A stretch of DNA of 64,000 nt from Pomphorhynchus laevis (lineage: Eukaryota > Acanthocephala > Palaeacanthocephala > Echinorhynchida > Pomphorhynchidae), in assembly GCA_012934845.2 (NCBI GenBank), contig WNNJ02002785.1, positions 248,001 to 312,000 of the forward strand. Reading direction: 5' to 3'. Position 1 is the first letter of the stretch, and each line of letters starts with the position of its first letter. Shown here piece by piece: positions 58,401-60,985 of the stretch. Made by a program: the position numbers and the translations under genes. The notes beneath the pieces were generated by a model. The model searched no databases, was not told the DNA's origin, and saw only the letters and a list, made by a program, of their open reading frames with translations.

Positions 58401-60985
58401 TCTATTTTCTAAAAGTCTTCTATTTTCTGAAGATGAATTACTTCAGAAAAATTACTAAAATTAGGTAATTTTCTGAAGATACTAACATTAGTTAGCGAAA
58501 TATCAAAAATAATGCCTTCTTTCCCTTGATCCAGCTCCAATAATTATTTATCAATAATGAATCAGTATCAACTATTAAAAGGTAATTTTCTGAAGATGCT
58601 AACAGTAGTTAGCGAAATATCAAAAATAATGTCTTCTTTCTTTTGATCAAACTCCAATAATTATTTATCAATAATGGATCAGTATCAACTTTTTAAAGTC
58701 ATTTGACAGAGCTATGGAGTCACTAGTCGGCAGCTATCTAGAAGCTTTGAAAAAATGCTAACATTGTTAGCGAAATATCAAAAATAATGTATTCTTTCCT
58801 TGGATCCAGCTCCAATAATTATTTATCAATAATGAATAATCAACTATTTAAAAAAAATATTTTATTATTTAAATTCATCTTTTTCAAAAATTTATTAAAT
58901 ATTATCTATCTCTTAAATGTATCGTCTCTGTTTAATTTATTAAATTTTGAATTGTTAATAACATCCGTAACTCATTTTATATATTATACGTTATTCATTA
59001 CAACAAAACAATTATTTTTATCAGATTTACAAATTACCAAGTACGTTGTGCTAATTTCGTTTTTATTTTTTTAAATCCTCTTGGTTCGTACCTGATATAA
59101 TTATGTAATTATATATTAATTATATAATTATATAATCATATAATCATTTAATTATATTTTATATTTTTAGTATATTATGAAGAGGTATGTGAGCAGAACG
59201 ATGGTCTCGCAATGGTAAATTATTTATATAAATTTTTAAAACTACATAAAATTTAATCTTCAGAAAATTACCAGTAATTTTCTGAAGATGTTAGCAGTAG
59301 TTAGCGAAATATCAAAAATAATGTCTTCTTCCCTGTGATCCAGCTTCAATAATTATTTATCAATAATGGATCTTATTAACTATTTAAAATCATTCGATAA
59401 AGCTATGGAGTCACTGGTCGGCAGCTATCTACAAGCTTTAAAGAAATGCTAACATTGTTAGCGAAATATCAAAAATAATGTCTTCTTCCCTTTGATCCAG
59501 CTTCAATAATTATTTATCAATAATGGATCTTATTAACTATTTAAAATCATTCGATAAAGCTATGGAGTCACTGGTCGGCAGCTATCTACAAGCTTTAAAG
59601 AAATGCTAACATTGTTAGCGAAATATCAAAAATAATGTCTTCTTCCCTTTGATCCAGCTTCAATAATTATTTATCAATAATGGATCTTATTAACTATTTA
59701 AAATCATTCGATAAAGCTATGGAGTCACTGGTCGGCAGCTATCTACAAGCTTTGAAAAATTACATGGTTCATATTTAACATTTTTGATACAGTTATTGTT
59801 TTGATTTATCAACACACTTTACACAATATTTTTGTAAAGTGTGTTCATCTATGAAATTCGCTTGAAAATTATGAACTAAAATTGCTCAAATAATAGGAAT
59901 TCACATTTACCAATAAAGTTGAGTTAATGATTTAGTTTGCCTGATTGGTTTATATAAGTTGTAACATCAGCATCTTTACACCTGGCAGTATAATAGTAAA
60001 ACATTGCAATGATATCATTAAAATTACCTGATTTTAGATTACTAAATTACTTTATCGCAGTTTGTATTTTTTGCATATAAACGTTTTATCTTATTTTTAT
60101 TATAAATGTCTTTGTTATAATAGCTTCAATCATTATAAAGCATTATAATTTTTGCTAGATTCCATTATTATTGTGGATATGGAAATACTTTATCTATACT
60201 CTATTTGATCCTTTAAATTTACAATTTTATACCTTTACAATATTATATTTAAAACGAAATAATAAAAAAAGACAAAGTAATATATTAAGAAACGCAGTAA
60301 TATACTAAACAAAGTAATAATTCAATAACAGTTTTTATTCATTCGTTAAATATTAACAGCTTGATTAAATCAAGTTGTTAATTTATAACGAAATGTTTAA
60401 TGAAATTCTATTTATCTTTAAATTTCTGAAAATCTCTGAATTTCTCAGAGATAAGCAATAAATAAAATTTACTTCATGCTTTCCAAATAAATATAGCGAT
60501 CACAAACGTAAATTGTAAATGCAGTAAAACATTTGAAATACTTACATTAGATCATCTTTGTTTTCCGACAAAGATAACAGATCCACGCAGTAATTATCTT
60601 CCACATAATACGCCATATTTAAGTAAACTAAATGAGAAAAGTCAATAATCACAATTAAAAGCTACATTTTTTTACCTGGATCGTCACACATAACGCTCCA
60701 TCCTCTAATGTTACTGAGCTTGAGATAATGTCCTTTAACCAAGTCATTTGGAAGTCTCGCCCAATGATTTCGTTGCAGAACTTGAACATGCATTCTAGGT
60801 GGACACCTTGGTTCCGGATTCATTCTAAGACTTTGGAAGCATCCAGAAGACAACGGCAGGAAATCCTACATGTCATAAAGTTAAACTTTAAACGCACTTT
60901 ATCAAAACATACGTTATAGCGTCCTAGCTCAAATTGAAAAATCTCCTTTTTAGAGAGACTTGTAATAACCACTGGATAAAGCATA
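1260..60985 (-). CDS. RyR: Ryanodine receptor, internal part (49 exons)
   Basis: Giant Ca2+-release channel of the sarcoplasmic/endoplasmic reticulum. Forty-nine minus-strand exons chain in one unbroken phase from the end of SPRY3 (FQFELGRYN) to a helix resembling vertebrate RMISACKG, about 2,235 codons, a little under half the ~5,000-residue family. Landmarks in order: [84 protein letters not shown]; the RyR repeats ([17 protein letters not shown]); [25 protein letters not shown]; and the calmodulin-binding stretch [19 protein letters not shown]. An IP3 receptor is excluded by the SPRY tail, RyR repeats and calmodulin site. Splice sites are GT-AG, several with unusual donors (gtttaa, gttcga, gttatt). 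The amino end and the pore lie outside the window. Exon coordinates are given in the following entries. Family assignment is certain; a few splice ends are inferred from phase. Confidence 0.95.
2074..2429 (-). CDS. RyR: RyR exons 47 (2074-2274) and 46 (2327-2429)
   Basis: Exon 46 begins [15 protein letters not shown], the counterpart of HRACNMFLESYKAAW directly after the calmodulin-binding segment. Exon 47 carries an acidic linker followed by [19 protein letters not shown] and [11 protein letters not shown], matching PLHQLVLHFSRTALTE and DYLYMAYADIM. The separating intron is 52 bp; both junctions keep phase. Confidence 0.93.
2430..3247. other. RyR intron, AT-rich, no gene seen
   Basis: AT-rich intron. 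A plus-strand frame at 2745-2969 is not similar to anything I recognise and is probably chance. Short AT palindromes occur around 2640-2740. Confidence 0.5.
3248..4038 (-). CDS. RyR: RyR exons 45 (3248-3504), 44 (3552-3611), 43 (3655-3720), 42 (3769-4038): calmodulin-binding region
   Basis: Exon 42 starts [17 protein letters not shown] and holds [20 protein letters not shown], the equivalents of NFKREEQNFVVQNEINN and SLIVATLKKMLPIGLNMCA. Exon 43 is a 66-nt phase-0/phase-0 exon that looks like an insertion relative to vertebrate RyR1. Exon 44 reads [12 protein letters not shown] (vertebrate TDEEVREFLH). Exon 45 contains [10 protein letters not shown] and the calmodulin-binding helix [18 protein letters not shown] followed by [13 protein letters not shown]. 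Introns of 47, 43 and 48 bp separate them. Confidence 0.95.
4039..4965. other. RyR intron, AT-rich, no gene seen
   Basis: Extremely AT-rich. The plus-strand frame at 4766-4957 is composed almost wholly of codons expected from A/T runs and is not supported as a gene. Confidence 0.5.
4966..5349 (-). CDS. RyR: RyR exons 41 (4966-5124) and 40 (5174-5349)
   Basis: Exon 40 reads [18 protein letters not shown] and continues to [10 protein letters not shown]. Exon 41 reads [20 protein letters not shown] then [14 protein letters not shown] and FNLWATSK, aligning with [34 protein letters not shown] and IYWSKSH. The 49-bp intron uses an unusual gttatt donor; both sides are phase 0. Confidence 0.93.
5487..5755 (+). 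mobile_element. Fossil 3' end of a reverse-transcriptase retroelement
   Basis: A short plus-strand frame contains [20 protein letters not shown], matching the C-terminal signature R-x-R-[LI]-x-F-A-L-x-R-x(4)-C-[LM]-R that follows the reverse transcriptase in a widespread invertebrate retroelement family. The same signature recurs at ~7.1 kb and, on the other strand, at ~16.3 kb. The piece is more GC-rich than the surrounding intron. It is an old, broken 3' remnant; element class (non-LTR or DIRS-like) is not settled. Confidence 0.5.
6204..6560 (-). CDS. RyR: RyR exons 39 (6204-6325) and 38 (6380-6560)
   Basis: Exon 38 reads [20 protein letters not shown], then [20 protein letters not shown], matching vertebrate CPDIPVLERLMADI and [20 protein letters not shown]. 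Exon 39 reads [20 protein letters not shown] then [10 protein letters not shown] (vertebrate EASWMKRLAV). The intron is 54 bp with a gtttaa donor. A longer read-through frame crosses the intron by chance. Confidence 0.95.
7023..7250 (+). mobile_element. Fossil 3' end of a reverse-transcriptase retroelement (second copy)
   Basis: A plus-strand frame ends [20 protein letters not shown] then RCPRSTRR, the same C-terminal signature as the fragments at 5.5 kb and 16.3 kb. Like the 5.5 kb piece it is GC-richer than its surroundings and is followed by a shared acggccca motif and AT-rich tail. Broken, old, 3' end only. Confidence 0.5.
7385..7592. repeat. Near-perfect palindrome (fold-back MITE-like element)
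   Basis: Two arms of about 104 bp meet with no spacer at gttttaaaac (centre ~7488/7489); only a few mismatches, near the outer ends. The arms contain aaaaagtcgtggacaataat and tcctctcgatgtttaaac. One arm of the same repeat stands alone at 8106-8214 and a diverged piece at ~6870-6920, so this is an interspersed family. Confidence 0.85.
8106..8214 (+). repeat. Single arm of the 7.4-kb fold-back family
   Basis: Starts aacataacacttaaaatgga and ends cctctcgatgtttaaactcc, matching the right arm of the palindrome at 7489-7592 with scattered substitutions. No inverted partner sits beside it. Confidence 0.8.
8320..8592 (+). repeat. Pseudoknot-bearing interspersed repeat, copy 1 plus a partial copy
   Basis: The leading part contains the near-palindrome gtcaatttttatgaattgac followed by agacgatgcatcagaataag. 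The GC-rich core (8392-8490) has strands ctgctatg, ggcccc, catagcag and ggggcc in crossing order, then an aatacat/atgtatt hairpin and an outer pairing between atcag.agga and tcct.tgat. The leading part alone is repeated at ~8505-8590. Confidence 0.75.
9519..9556. repeat. Perfect inverted repeat
   Basis: Arms atatgttttatccac and gtggataaaacatat flank a 4-base ttgg loop. No terminator role is implied in a eukaryotic intron. A further hairpin (cacaaacgtc ... gacgtttgtg, with an inner atgaag/cttcat) lies ~70 bp to the left. Confidence 0.7.
9627..9757 (-). CDS. RyR: RyR exon 37
   Basis: Reads [20 protein letters not shown] then [16 protein letters not shown], aligning with [29 protein letters not shown]. 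It enters with one base completing Arg after exon 36 and leaves one base that completes Glu with exon 38. Confidence 0.95.
9758..10787. other. RyR intron, AT-rich, no gene seen
   Basis: No recognisable coding, RNA or repeat signal beyond A/T bias. Confidence 0.5.
10788..11232 (-). CDS. RyR: RyR exons 36 (10788-10814, 27-nt microexon), 35 (10863-10944), 34 (10994-11232)
   Basis: Exon 34 reads [20 protein letters not shown] then [13 protein letters not shown] and [18 protein letters not shown], matching [20 protein letters not shown]...LLPVLTTLFQHIAQHQFG. Exon 35 reads [18 protein letters not shown] (VQVSCYRTLCSIYSL). Exon 36 is only 27 nt and encodes NWIKEELE, counterpart of the KLRPALGE approach. 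Introns are 48 and 49 bp. Confidence 0.93.
11293..11674. repeat. Fold-back element (long inverted repeat)
   Basis: Arms of about 180 bp in inverted orientation: the left includes agcaaaaccaaatctggaag and gccatttgtaatcaagtggg, mirrored by cccacttgattacaaatggc and cttccagatttggttttgct. A spacer of a few bases (ggcacatgtg region) separates them. The outer ends ttagtagaaaaattattagt and ttgattcttctac look like degraded terminal inverted repeats, as in a MITE. Confidence 0.8.
13074..13321. repeat. Fold-back element carrying hammerhead ribozyme arms
   Basis: Ends with the inverted pair taagcccgacgcaaaagaat and attctttcgcatcgggctta; arms of about 70-90 bp enclose a diverged centre. Each arm carries a hammerhead core, right arm on the plus strand and left arm on the minus strand, so transcripts from either strand would show one core. 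Confidence 0.8.
13216..13291 (+). ncRNA. Type III hammerhead ribozyme
   Basis: All conserved parts are present in order: stem III 5' strand CCGT with GTC cleavage triplet ending at 13221; stem I TGCCAGT (13222-13228) paired with ACTGGCA (13257-13263), with a further CTGC-ATCCA-GCAG hairpin at its tip; core CTGATGA (13264-13270); stem II G-TCAT / ATGA-C around loop TGTG; core GAAA (13285-13288); stem III 3' strand ACGG. The tip loops of stems I and II could make the usual tertiary contact. The mirrored core in the left arm (minus strand, ~13096-13126) lacks a proper cleavage triplet. Self-cleavage is inferred from sequence only. Confidence 0.8.
13496..13606 (-). CDS. RyR: RyR exon 33
   Basis: Reads [20 protein letters not shown] then [15 protein letters not shown], nearly identical in pattern to [20 protein letters not shown]...VNCLHILARSLDAR. 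One of the best-conserved exons in the window. Confidence 0.96.
13607..14319. other. RyR intron, AT-rich, no gene seen
   Basis: A/T-rich, no supported feature. Confidence 0.5.
14320..14699 (-). CDS. RyR: RyR exons 32 (14320-14435) and 31 (14486-14699)
   Basis: Exon 31 reads [16 protein letters not shown], then [18 protein letters not shown] and DIKFFTK, matching SIEKRFAFGFLQQLLRWMD and EIKFFAK. Exon 32 reads [20 protein letters not shown] and KEKEMVC (vertebrate ILLPLINQYFTNHCLYFLS...NKEKEMI). The 50-bp intron with a gttcgt donor gives a gapless family alignment; a second in-phase donor 18 nt downstream (14468) would add six residues and leave a 32-bp intron. Confidence 0.93.
14962..15150 (+). 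repeat. Pseudoknot-bearing interspersed repeat, copy 2
   Basis: Same family as the repeat at 8.4 kb; core 15047-15148 carries ctgctatg, ggcccc, catagcag, ggggcc in crossing order plus the aatacat/atgtatt hairpin, closed by tcctctgat pairing with atcag.aga. Confidence 0.8.
16190..16970 (-). mobile_element. Fossil C-terminal part of a reverse-transcriptase retroelement
   Basis: A 99-aa minus-strand frame (16667-16966) reads [20 protein letters not shown] and [10 protein letters not shown] with [14 protein letters not shown], typical of the Cys-rich region after the reverse transcriptase in a common invertebrate family (pattern W-L-x-A-L-P-L ... F-x-D-A-L-x-L-R-Y-G-W ... C-x-C-G). Further left, [19 protein letters not shown] and [14 protein letters not shown] give the family C-terminus. 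Broken and old. It is interrupted by a 32-bp perfect inverted repeat near 16618. Confidence 0.65.
16618..16649. repeat. Perfect inverted repeat
   Basis: cggtgtatcaactg and cagttgatacaccg flank a 4-base aacc... centre. It lies inside the retroelement fossil. Confidence 0.7.
17397..17756 (-). CDS. RyR: RyR exons 30 (17397-17532), 29 (17576-17633), 28 (17692-17756): second RyR repeat
   Basis: Exon 28 reads [20 protein letters not shown], exon 29 [19 protein letters not shown], exon 30 [20 protein letters not shown], then [18 protein letters not shown]. Together they match GYNPQPPDLSAVTLSRELQ, MAEQLAENYHNTWGRKK and [20 protein letters not shown], the second of the paired RyR repeats. Introns are 43 and 58 bp; phases 2-0-1 are continuous. 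Confidence 0.93.
18915..19100 (+). repeat. Pseudoknot-bearing interspersed repeat, copy 3
   Basis: Same family as at 8.4 and 15.0 kb. The core (18992-19090) keeps ctgctatg/catagcag, ggccc(t)/ggggcc and the atacat/atgtat hairpin; the second helix has one C-to-T change that remains a G-U pair. The leading gtcaatttttatgaattgac near-palindrome is intact. Confidence 0.8.
20194..20511 (+). mobile_element. LINE-like reverse transcriptase fragment
   Basis: A 105-aa plus-strand frame opens [20 protein letters not shown], resembling the palm motif L-D-v-s-x-A-F-D-N of LINE reverse transcriptases (first catalytic Asp). Downstream residues do not match well. A multi-adenine, hairpin-rich stretch (gatcctttgg ... 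ccaaaggatc) precedes it. A chance frame cannot be excluded. Confidence 0.4.
21726..21849 (-). CDS. RyR: RyR exon 27
   Basis: Reads [20 protein letters not shown] then YELDKVDSG, aligning without gaps to [20 protein letters not shown]...TIEKAREGE, the end of the first RyR repeat. The donor is placed at 21725/21726 (gtattc) because it alone gives the one leftover base needed by exon 28; the stronger-looking gtacgt four bases away breaks phase. Confidence 0.85.
21850..22883. other. RyR intron, AT-rich, no gene seen
   Basis: A/T-rich. The phrase attttaataaaatactgaag / atttaaatgcattactaaag with tgcgaaatatattc suggests an old duplicated segment between ~22280 and ~22660. No gene seen. Confidence 0.4.
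22884..23091 (-). CDS. RyR: RyR exons 26 (22884-22970) and 25 (23016-23091): first RyR repeat
   Basis: Exon 25 reads [20 protein letters not shown] and exon 26 [20 protein letters not shown] then RPHNEIPQ, matching the repeat core ...HEKWAFDKIQNNWSYGENI and KTHPMLRPYKTFSE. The intron is 45 bp. Confidence 0.93.
23092..25483. other. RyR intron with internal direct duplications
   Basis: A block containing attgcaacaatttgtaacga, the text catgagcaggcatgcatacc and ttaaataatttaatagatac recurs three times (around 23.85-24.1, 24.1-24.4, 24.5-24.82 kb), so this is an old direct triplication of an AT-rich repeat. Short minus- and plus-strand frames here are by-products. A pseudoknot repeat follows at 24942-25116. 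Confidence 0.6.
24942..25116 (+). repeat. Pseudoknot-bearing interspersed repeat, copy 4 (diverged)
   Basis: Most diverged copy. The crossing helix keeps pairing by paired change: TGCTAT/ATAGCA in the other copies is TGTTAT/ATAACA here. In the hairpin one A-T pair becomes G-C (acat..atgt to acgt..acgt). The ggcccc strand is eroded to gttccc while ggggcc is kept. Confidence 0.75.
25484..25644 (-). CDS. RyR: RyR exon 24
   Basis: Reads [20 protein letters not shown] then [12 protein letters not shown], matching [26 protein letters not shown]. It ends with two leftover bases (donor gtaggt) that join exon 25. Confidence 0.95.
27356..28045 (+). repeat. ~94-bp tandem array, seven units plus one inverted unit
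   Basis: Units start gataaagaattattg at about 27356, 27450, 27544, 27636, 27731, 27825 and 27919 (spacing 92-95). Each carries gagctggatcaaagaaag, gatatttcgctaac and the hairpin GCTAAC-yTCT-GTTAGC. The array ends with an inverted, diverged unit (~27957-28045), giving a terminal fold-back. Related units occur at 55.5-55.7, 56.6 and 58.1-58.7 kb. Confidence 0.9.
28150..28470. other. GC-rich island with a hammerhead-like motif
   Basis: Strikingly GC-rich in an A/T-rich intron. At its left edge GCTGATGCAA and TTGTATCAGC (10 bp with one G-U) enclose CTGATGAG ... CTGAAACG. A minus-strand 61-aa frame (28237-28422) is Arg-rich and not recognised. Probably part of an imported mobile element; family unknown. 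Confidence 0.5.
28608..28869 (-). CDS. RyR: RyR exons 23 (28608-28727) and 22 (28779-28869)
   Basis: Exon 22 reads [20 protein letters not shown] then SVIVTLK; exon 23 [14 protein letters not shown] then [13 protein letters not shown]. They match [38 protein letters not shown] and LFWGIFDSLAHK. Choosing donor gtgtta and acceptor ctag gives K-ILS-RWY aligned to K-LLT-NHY without gap and keeps phase. The intron is 51 bp. Confidence 0.9.
30240..31010 (-). mobile_element. Penelope-like element 3' part with GIY-YIG endonuclease
   Basis: An 85-aa frame (30270-30527) reads [14 protein letters not shown], then [20 protein letters not shown] and ANNRRADVR. This is the linker plus GIY-YIG nuclease of Penelope-like retroelements (pattern CK-x(n)-VYLx-C-x-C-x-KQYIGE-x-GR). 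The right part (to ~31005) is mirrored by 31165-31686. Broken; the near-identity of the mirrored arms suggests recent duplication. Confidence 0.8.
30436..31686. repeat. Large inverted repeat joining two Penelope-like copies
   Basis: Left arm 30436-~31005 and right arm ~31165-31686 match in opposite orientation (for example aggaagtttgctggtgtgtt on the right, its complement on the left), with a spacer of ~160 bp that itself repeats the motif tctttatatgg(g). Head-to-head copies are a known arrangement for this element group. Confidence 0.85.
31165..32170 (+). mobile_element. Second Penelope-like copy with 3' untranslated end
   Basis: Mirror partner of the copy at 30.2-31.0 kb. It extends further, through a ~90-bp direct duplication (aaattactgactcgcgctat at ~31650 and ~31742), to 3' sequence containing ttcaattattattgcgatat, which also ends the copy at 40.2 kb. 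A perfect hairpin ccgggaagccag / ctggcttcccgg lies at ~32127-32160 beside RyR exon 21. Broken. Confidence 0.7.
32219..32439 (-). CDS. RyR: RyR exon 21
   Basis: Reads [20 protein letters not shown] and [20 protein letters not shown] then [15 protein letters not shown], matching [40 protein letters not shown] and AQRDVIEDCLMALCR. It sits only ~60 bp from the Penelope-like 3' end. Confidence 0.96.
33534..34060 (-). pseudogene. Unidentified coding remnant with tandem duplication
   Basis: A 97-aa frame (33534-33827) includes [20 protein letters not shown] and [15 protein letters not shown] and has coding-like composition. Its first ~20 residues ([17 protein letters not shown]) lie in a 144-bp unit duplicated head-to-tail at 33771-33914 and 33915-34058. 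It is out of the RyR reading chain and I do not recognise the family; a transposon or captured gene fragment is possible. Confidence 0.4.
33771..34058. repeat. 144-bp tandem duplication (two units)
   Basis: Units begin attgtaaaagcggatattct at 33771 and 33915 and the phase repeats at 34059. The two units differ at only a few positions, so the duplication is young. Confidence 0.9.
34170..34560 (-). pseudogene. Coding-like remnant, unidentified
   Basis: Minus-strand translations include [15 protein letters not shown], which has the W-x-x-I-x-x-x-L spacing of Myb/MADF-type transposon DNA-binding domains, and further left [20 protein letters not shown]. Several breaks separate the pieces. Origin from a DNA transposon is a guess. 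Confidence 0.25.
35090..36085 (-). CDS. RyR: RyR exons 20 (35090-35244), 19 (35294-35523), 18 (35569-35794), 17 (35846-36085)
   Basis: Best-conserved block. Exon 17: [20 protein letters not shown], then [20 protein letters not shown] and FCVWVN. Exon 18: [20 protein letters not shown] then [10 protein letters not shown]. Exon 19: [20 protein letters not shown] and [17 protein letters not shown]. Exon 20: [20 protein letters not shown] then FLPDIR. All align with the RIH-domain region of vertebrate RyR. Introns of 51, 45 and 49 bp; the 51-bp one is a multiple of three and stop-free, so it can be mistaken for coding. Confidence 0.97.
36086..37849. other. RyR intron with inverted repeats
   Basis: Around 36.23-36.29 and 36.60-36.77 kb the text gctactgatccaatac recurs, and gctacatttcagtat-ggtgga occurs in both orientations (36627 and ~36750), giving a small fold-back. 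The rest is A/T-rich. No gene seen. Confidence 0.5.
37850..38220 (-). CDS. RyR: RyR exons 16 (37850-37979) and 15 (38034-38220)
   Basis: Exon 15: [20 protein letters not shown] then [13 protein letters not shown], matching [29 protein letters not shown]. Exon 16: [20 protein letters not shown] then [12 protein letters not shown], matching [32 protein letters not shown]. The 54-bp intron (37980-38033) is in-frame and stop-free and includes a short direct repeat (agtaatttatttta). Confidence 0.96.
39000..40260 (+). mobile_element. Penelope-like element fossil: RT thumb to GIY-YIG endonuclease
   Basis: Separate plus-strand pieces show [20 protein letters not shown] with [12 protein letters not shown] (RT region), [20 protein letters not shown] with ARGYSF (thumb), then [18 protein letters not shown] (GIY-YIG nuclease). 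The 3' end ttcaattattattgcgatat is shared with the copy near 32.1 kb. Several breaks; older than the inverted pair at 30-32 kb. Confidence 0.8.
40585..40637 (+). ncRNA. Degenerate hammerhead-like motif near the Penelope-like 3' end
   Basis: CGCTA (40591-) precedes CTGATGAG; TAGCG follows GTATC, giving a 5-bp stem I. Stem II is weak (TC..GA) and the second core reads GAGC instead of GAAA, so cleavage is unlikely. Penelope-like elements of many animals carry hammerheads in their terminal repeats, which fits the location. Confidence 0.4.
40771..41217. repeat. Compound fold-back element
   Basis: Three nested or adjacent inverted pairs: tgttgcttggtaaactg (40771) with cagtttaccaagcaaca (~41031); tataataatggcgcaccgat with the complement near 41100-41135; and ttaatttccaggaact...ggtatagttaaacgac (41140-) with gtcgtttaactatacc...agttcctggaaatta (to ~41217). 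Confidence 0.75.
41427..41575 (-). CDS. RyR: RyR exon 14
   Basis: Reads [20 protein letters not shown] then [20 protein letters not shown], matching [43 protein letters not shown]. It begins in phase 0 and leaves two bases that form Cys with exon 15. Confidence 0.94.
41576..45699. other. RyR intron containing a Merlin transposon
   Basis: 41.58-44.3 kb is A/T-rich; catttaaaacattataaatg-type units repeat tandemly near 41.86-41.94 kb, and the phrase aactcaaag/gtagtcaaaggtaaa-tgcgtaaat occurs twice (42.55 and 42.99 kb). The plus frame at 42766-42990 is not recognised. 44321-45557 is the transposon. Confidence 0.55.
44321..45557 (-). mobile_element. Merlin (IS1595-like) DNA transposon, non-autonomous by decay
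   Basis: Ends are inverted: gttcttaatggtttcatgcc and the complement of ggcataaaccataaagaac. Each end has three tandem copies of catgccgtttttgatattt. The 9-bp taaatttta flanks both sides (44312-44320 and 45558-45566), a target-site duplication of the expected size. Inside, minus-strand pieces at 45375-45145, 45108-44911 and 44826-44578 show [29 protein letters not shown] and [15 protein letters not shown], the DDE transposase pattern of the Merlin/IS1595 group. At least two frame breaks or stops interrupt the ~270-residue reading frame. Confidence 0.9.
45700..45824 (-). CDS. RyR: RyR exon 13
   Basis: Reads [20 protein letters not shown] then [20 protein letters not shown], matching SLQELVSHMVVRWAQEDFVQ and ELVRAMFSLLHRQYDGLGE. 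Two entry bases complete Ala with the single base left by exon 12. Confidence 0.93.
45825..46586. other. RyR intron, AT-rich, no gene seen
   Basis: No supported feature. Confidence 0.5.
46587..46894 (-). CDS. RyR: RyR exons 12 (46587-46722) and 11 (46769-46894)
   Basis: Exon 11 reads [20 protein letters not shown] then [17 protein letters not shown], matching INMLLNFKD...[22 protein letters not shown]. Exon 12 is a Ser/Asp-rich segment followed by [19 protein letters not shown] (vertebrate LGSRLMSLLEKVRLVKKKEE). The 46-bp intron uses donor gttcga. Confidence 0.92.
47110..47395 (+). mobile_element. tRNA-derived SINE
   Basis: Internal Pol III promoter: A box tagcctagtgg (47200-47210) and B box gagttccaatcc (47243-47254), about 33 bases apart as in tRNA genes. 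A non-tRNA body follows (gggtcagcagatgatgaggc, ccacccagaaaaatacctgt) and an A-rich tail (acaaaaagaaaaacaag). No cloverleaf good enough for a functional tRNA is seen. Confidence 0.7.
47940..48190 (-). mobile_element. Fossil C-terminal end of a reverse-transcriptase retroelement
   Basis: Minus-strand pieces read [20 protein letters not shown] with [13 protein letters not shown], and in another frame [19 protein letters not shown]. This is the C-terminal region (pattern F-x-P-x-A-x-E-T-x-G ... L-Q-R-I-S-x-A-I-Q-R-x-N-A) of the retroelement group to which the element at 61.4-64 kb probably belongs. Broken, 3' end only. Confidence 0.55.
48377..48676 (-). CDS. RyR: RyR exons 10 (48377-48475) and 9 (48525-48676)
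   Basis: Exon 9 reads [20 protein letters not shown] then [20 protein letters not shown], matching GLLQMKLPEPVKLQMCLLLQ...RIEAIVAFSDDFVAKLQ. Exon 10 reads [20 protein letters not shown] then [13 protein letters not shown] (vertebrate ARKTKEFRSPPQEQ). The 49-bp intron has donor gtttgt. Confidence 0.95.
48677..49504. other. RyR intron, AT-rich, no gene seen
   Basis: No supported feature; phrases such as attttgtagaatttgaacta / tagatttaaactattctta suggest an old local duplication (49.18 and 49.36 kb). Confidence 0.4.
49505..49587 (-). CDS. RyR: RyR exon 8 (tentative)
   Basis: Reads [20 protein letters not shown] then IHLVKIL, comparable to LLIMGIFHNEDLKHILQLIE. Acceptor ttgaag and donor gtcctt were chosen because they join exons 7 and 9 in phase; the stronger donor gtaaag at 49517/49518 would leave phase 0 and need another exon. 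Similarity is modest. Confidence 0.5.
49588..52088. other. RyR intron with LINE debris
   Basis: Plus-strand pieces at 49.95-50.25 kb ([28 protein letters not shown]) look once-coding but are not recognised. A LINE C-terminal fragment lies at 50.98-51.24 kb. 51.24-52.09 kb has no feature. Confidence 0.5.
50980..51240 (+). mobile_element. LINE reverse transcriptase C-terminal fragment
   Basis: Plus-strand translation reads [13 protein letters not shown], then [10 protein letters not shown] and [10 protein letters not shown], the usual LINE C-terminus (L-R-W-x-G-H-x-x-R ... x-G-R-P-x-x-x-W). Interrupted by stops; end of a 5'-truncated copy. Confidence 0.6.
52089..52241 (-). CDS. RyR: RyR exon 7
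   Basis: Reads [20 protein letters not shown] then [18 protein letters not shown], matching YQYSPEFPLDILKSK...HARDPVGGTTEFLF. The left end is either 52089 (donor gtaatc) or 52091 (gtgtaa); the former fits exon 8. Confidence 0.88.
52242..57033. other. RyR intron dense in AT-rich interspersed repeats
   Basis: From 52.9 to 56.5 kb many copies of an AT-rich repeat occur, mostly on the minus strand: the gtcaattcataaaaattgac near-palindrome (52.96, 53.33, 53.50, 53.67, 54.08 kb) and the edge motif taaaatacgtagactcagtt (53.45, 53.62, 54.2, 54.64, 55.08, 55.42, 55.89, 56.04, 56.38 kb). The pseudoknot core itself is absent. 94-bp units occur at 55.54-55.68 and 56.62-56.69 kb. No gene seen. Confidence 0.65.
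54201..55070. repeat. 435-bp tandem duplication (two units)
   Basis: gtataaaatacgtagactca begins at 54201, 54636 and 55071, a spacing of exactly 435. The two units differ at only a handful of places (for example tatagtattttgttga versus tataatcgtttgttga), so the duplication is recent. Confidence 0.92.
57034..57304 (-). CDS. RyR: RyR exons 6 (57034-57180) and 5 (57229-57304)
   Basis: Exon 5 reads [20 protein letters not shown] then DFSAR, matching YMPGLLRAGYYDLLIDIHLSSYATAR. Exon 6 reads [16 protein letters not shown] (vertebrate NNEYIVPMTEE) and a poorly conserved stretch ending LLSEEQ. The intron is 48 bp. Confidence 0.93.
57305..57979. other. RyR intron, AT-rich, no gene seen
   Basis: No supported feature. 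Confidence 0.5.
57980..58101 (-). CDS. RyR: RyR exon 4
   Basis: Reads [20 protein letters not shown] then [17 protein letters not shown], aligning without gaps to FHYHTLRLYSAVCALGNHRV...CSHVDEPQLLYAIENK. Enters with one base completing Ile and leaves one base completing Tyr. Confidence 0.95.
58147..58800. repeat. 94-bp-type repeat units, direct then inverted
   Basis: Three plus-orientation units (agctggatcaaagaaaagaa, gctaacttctgttagc, agaaaattacaatttg) up to ~58400, followed by inverted units (ctgaagatgctaacagtagt, tagcgaaatatcaaaaataa, gatccagctccaataatt) at ~58480, 58575 and 58750. Same family as the array at 27.4 kb. Confidence 0.85.
59301..59757. repeat. 157-bp tandem array, about three units
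   Basis: ttagcgaaatatcaaaaata begins at 59301, 59458 and 59615. Each unit combines an inverted 94-bp-type half with a second half containing gctatggagtcactggtcgg. Near-identical units; a diverged relative sits at ~58.60-58.76 kb. Confidence 0.92.
60546..60985 (-). CDS. RyR: RyR exons 3 (60546-60627), 2 (60676-60865), 1 (60913-60985)
   Basis: Exon 1 reads [20 protein letters not shown] then GRYN, the end of the SPRY3 domain (KLFPAVFAQATSPNVFQFELGRIKN). Exon 2 reads [20 protein letters not shown], then [20 protein letters not shown] and CDDP ([30 protein letters not shown]). Exon 3 reads [16 protein letters not shown] (ENRSVDILELTEQEELL). Introns are 47 and 48 bp. Numbering starts here; earlier exons lie beyond the window. 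Confidence 0.96.
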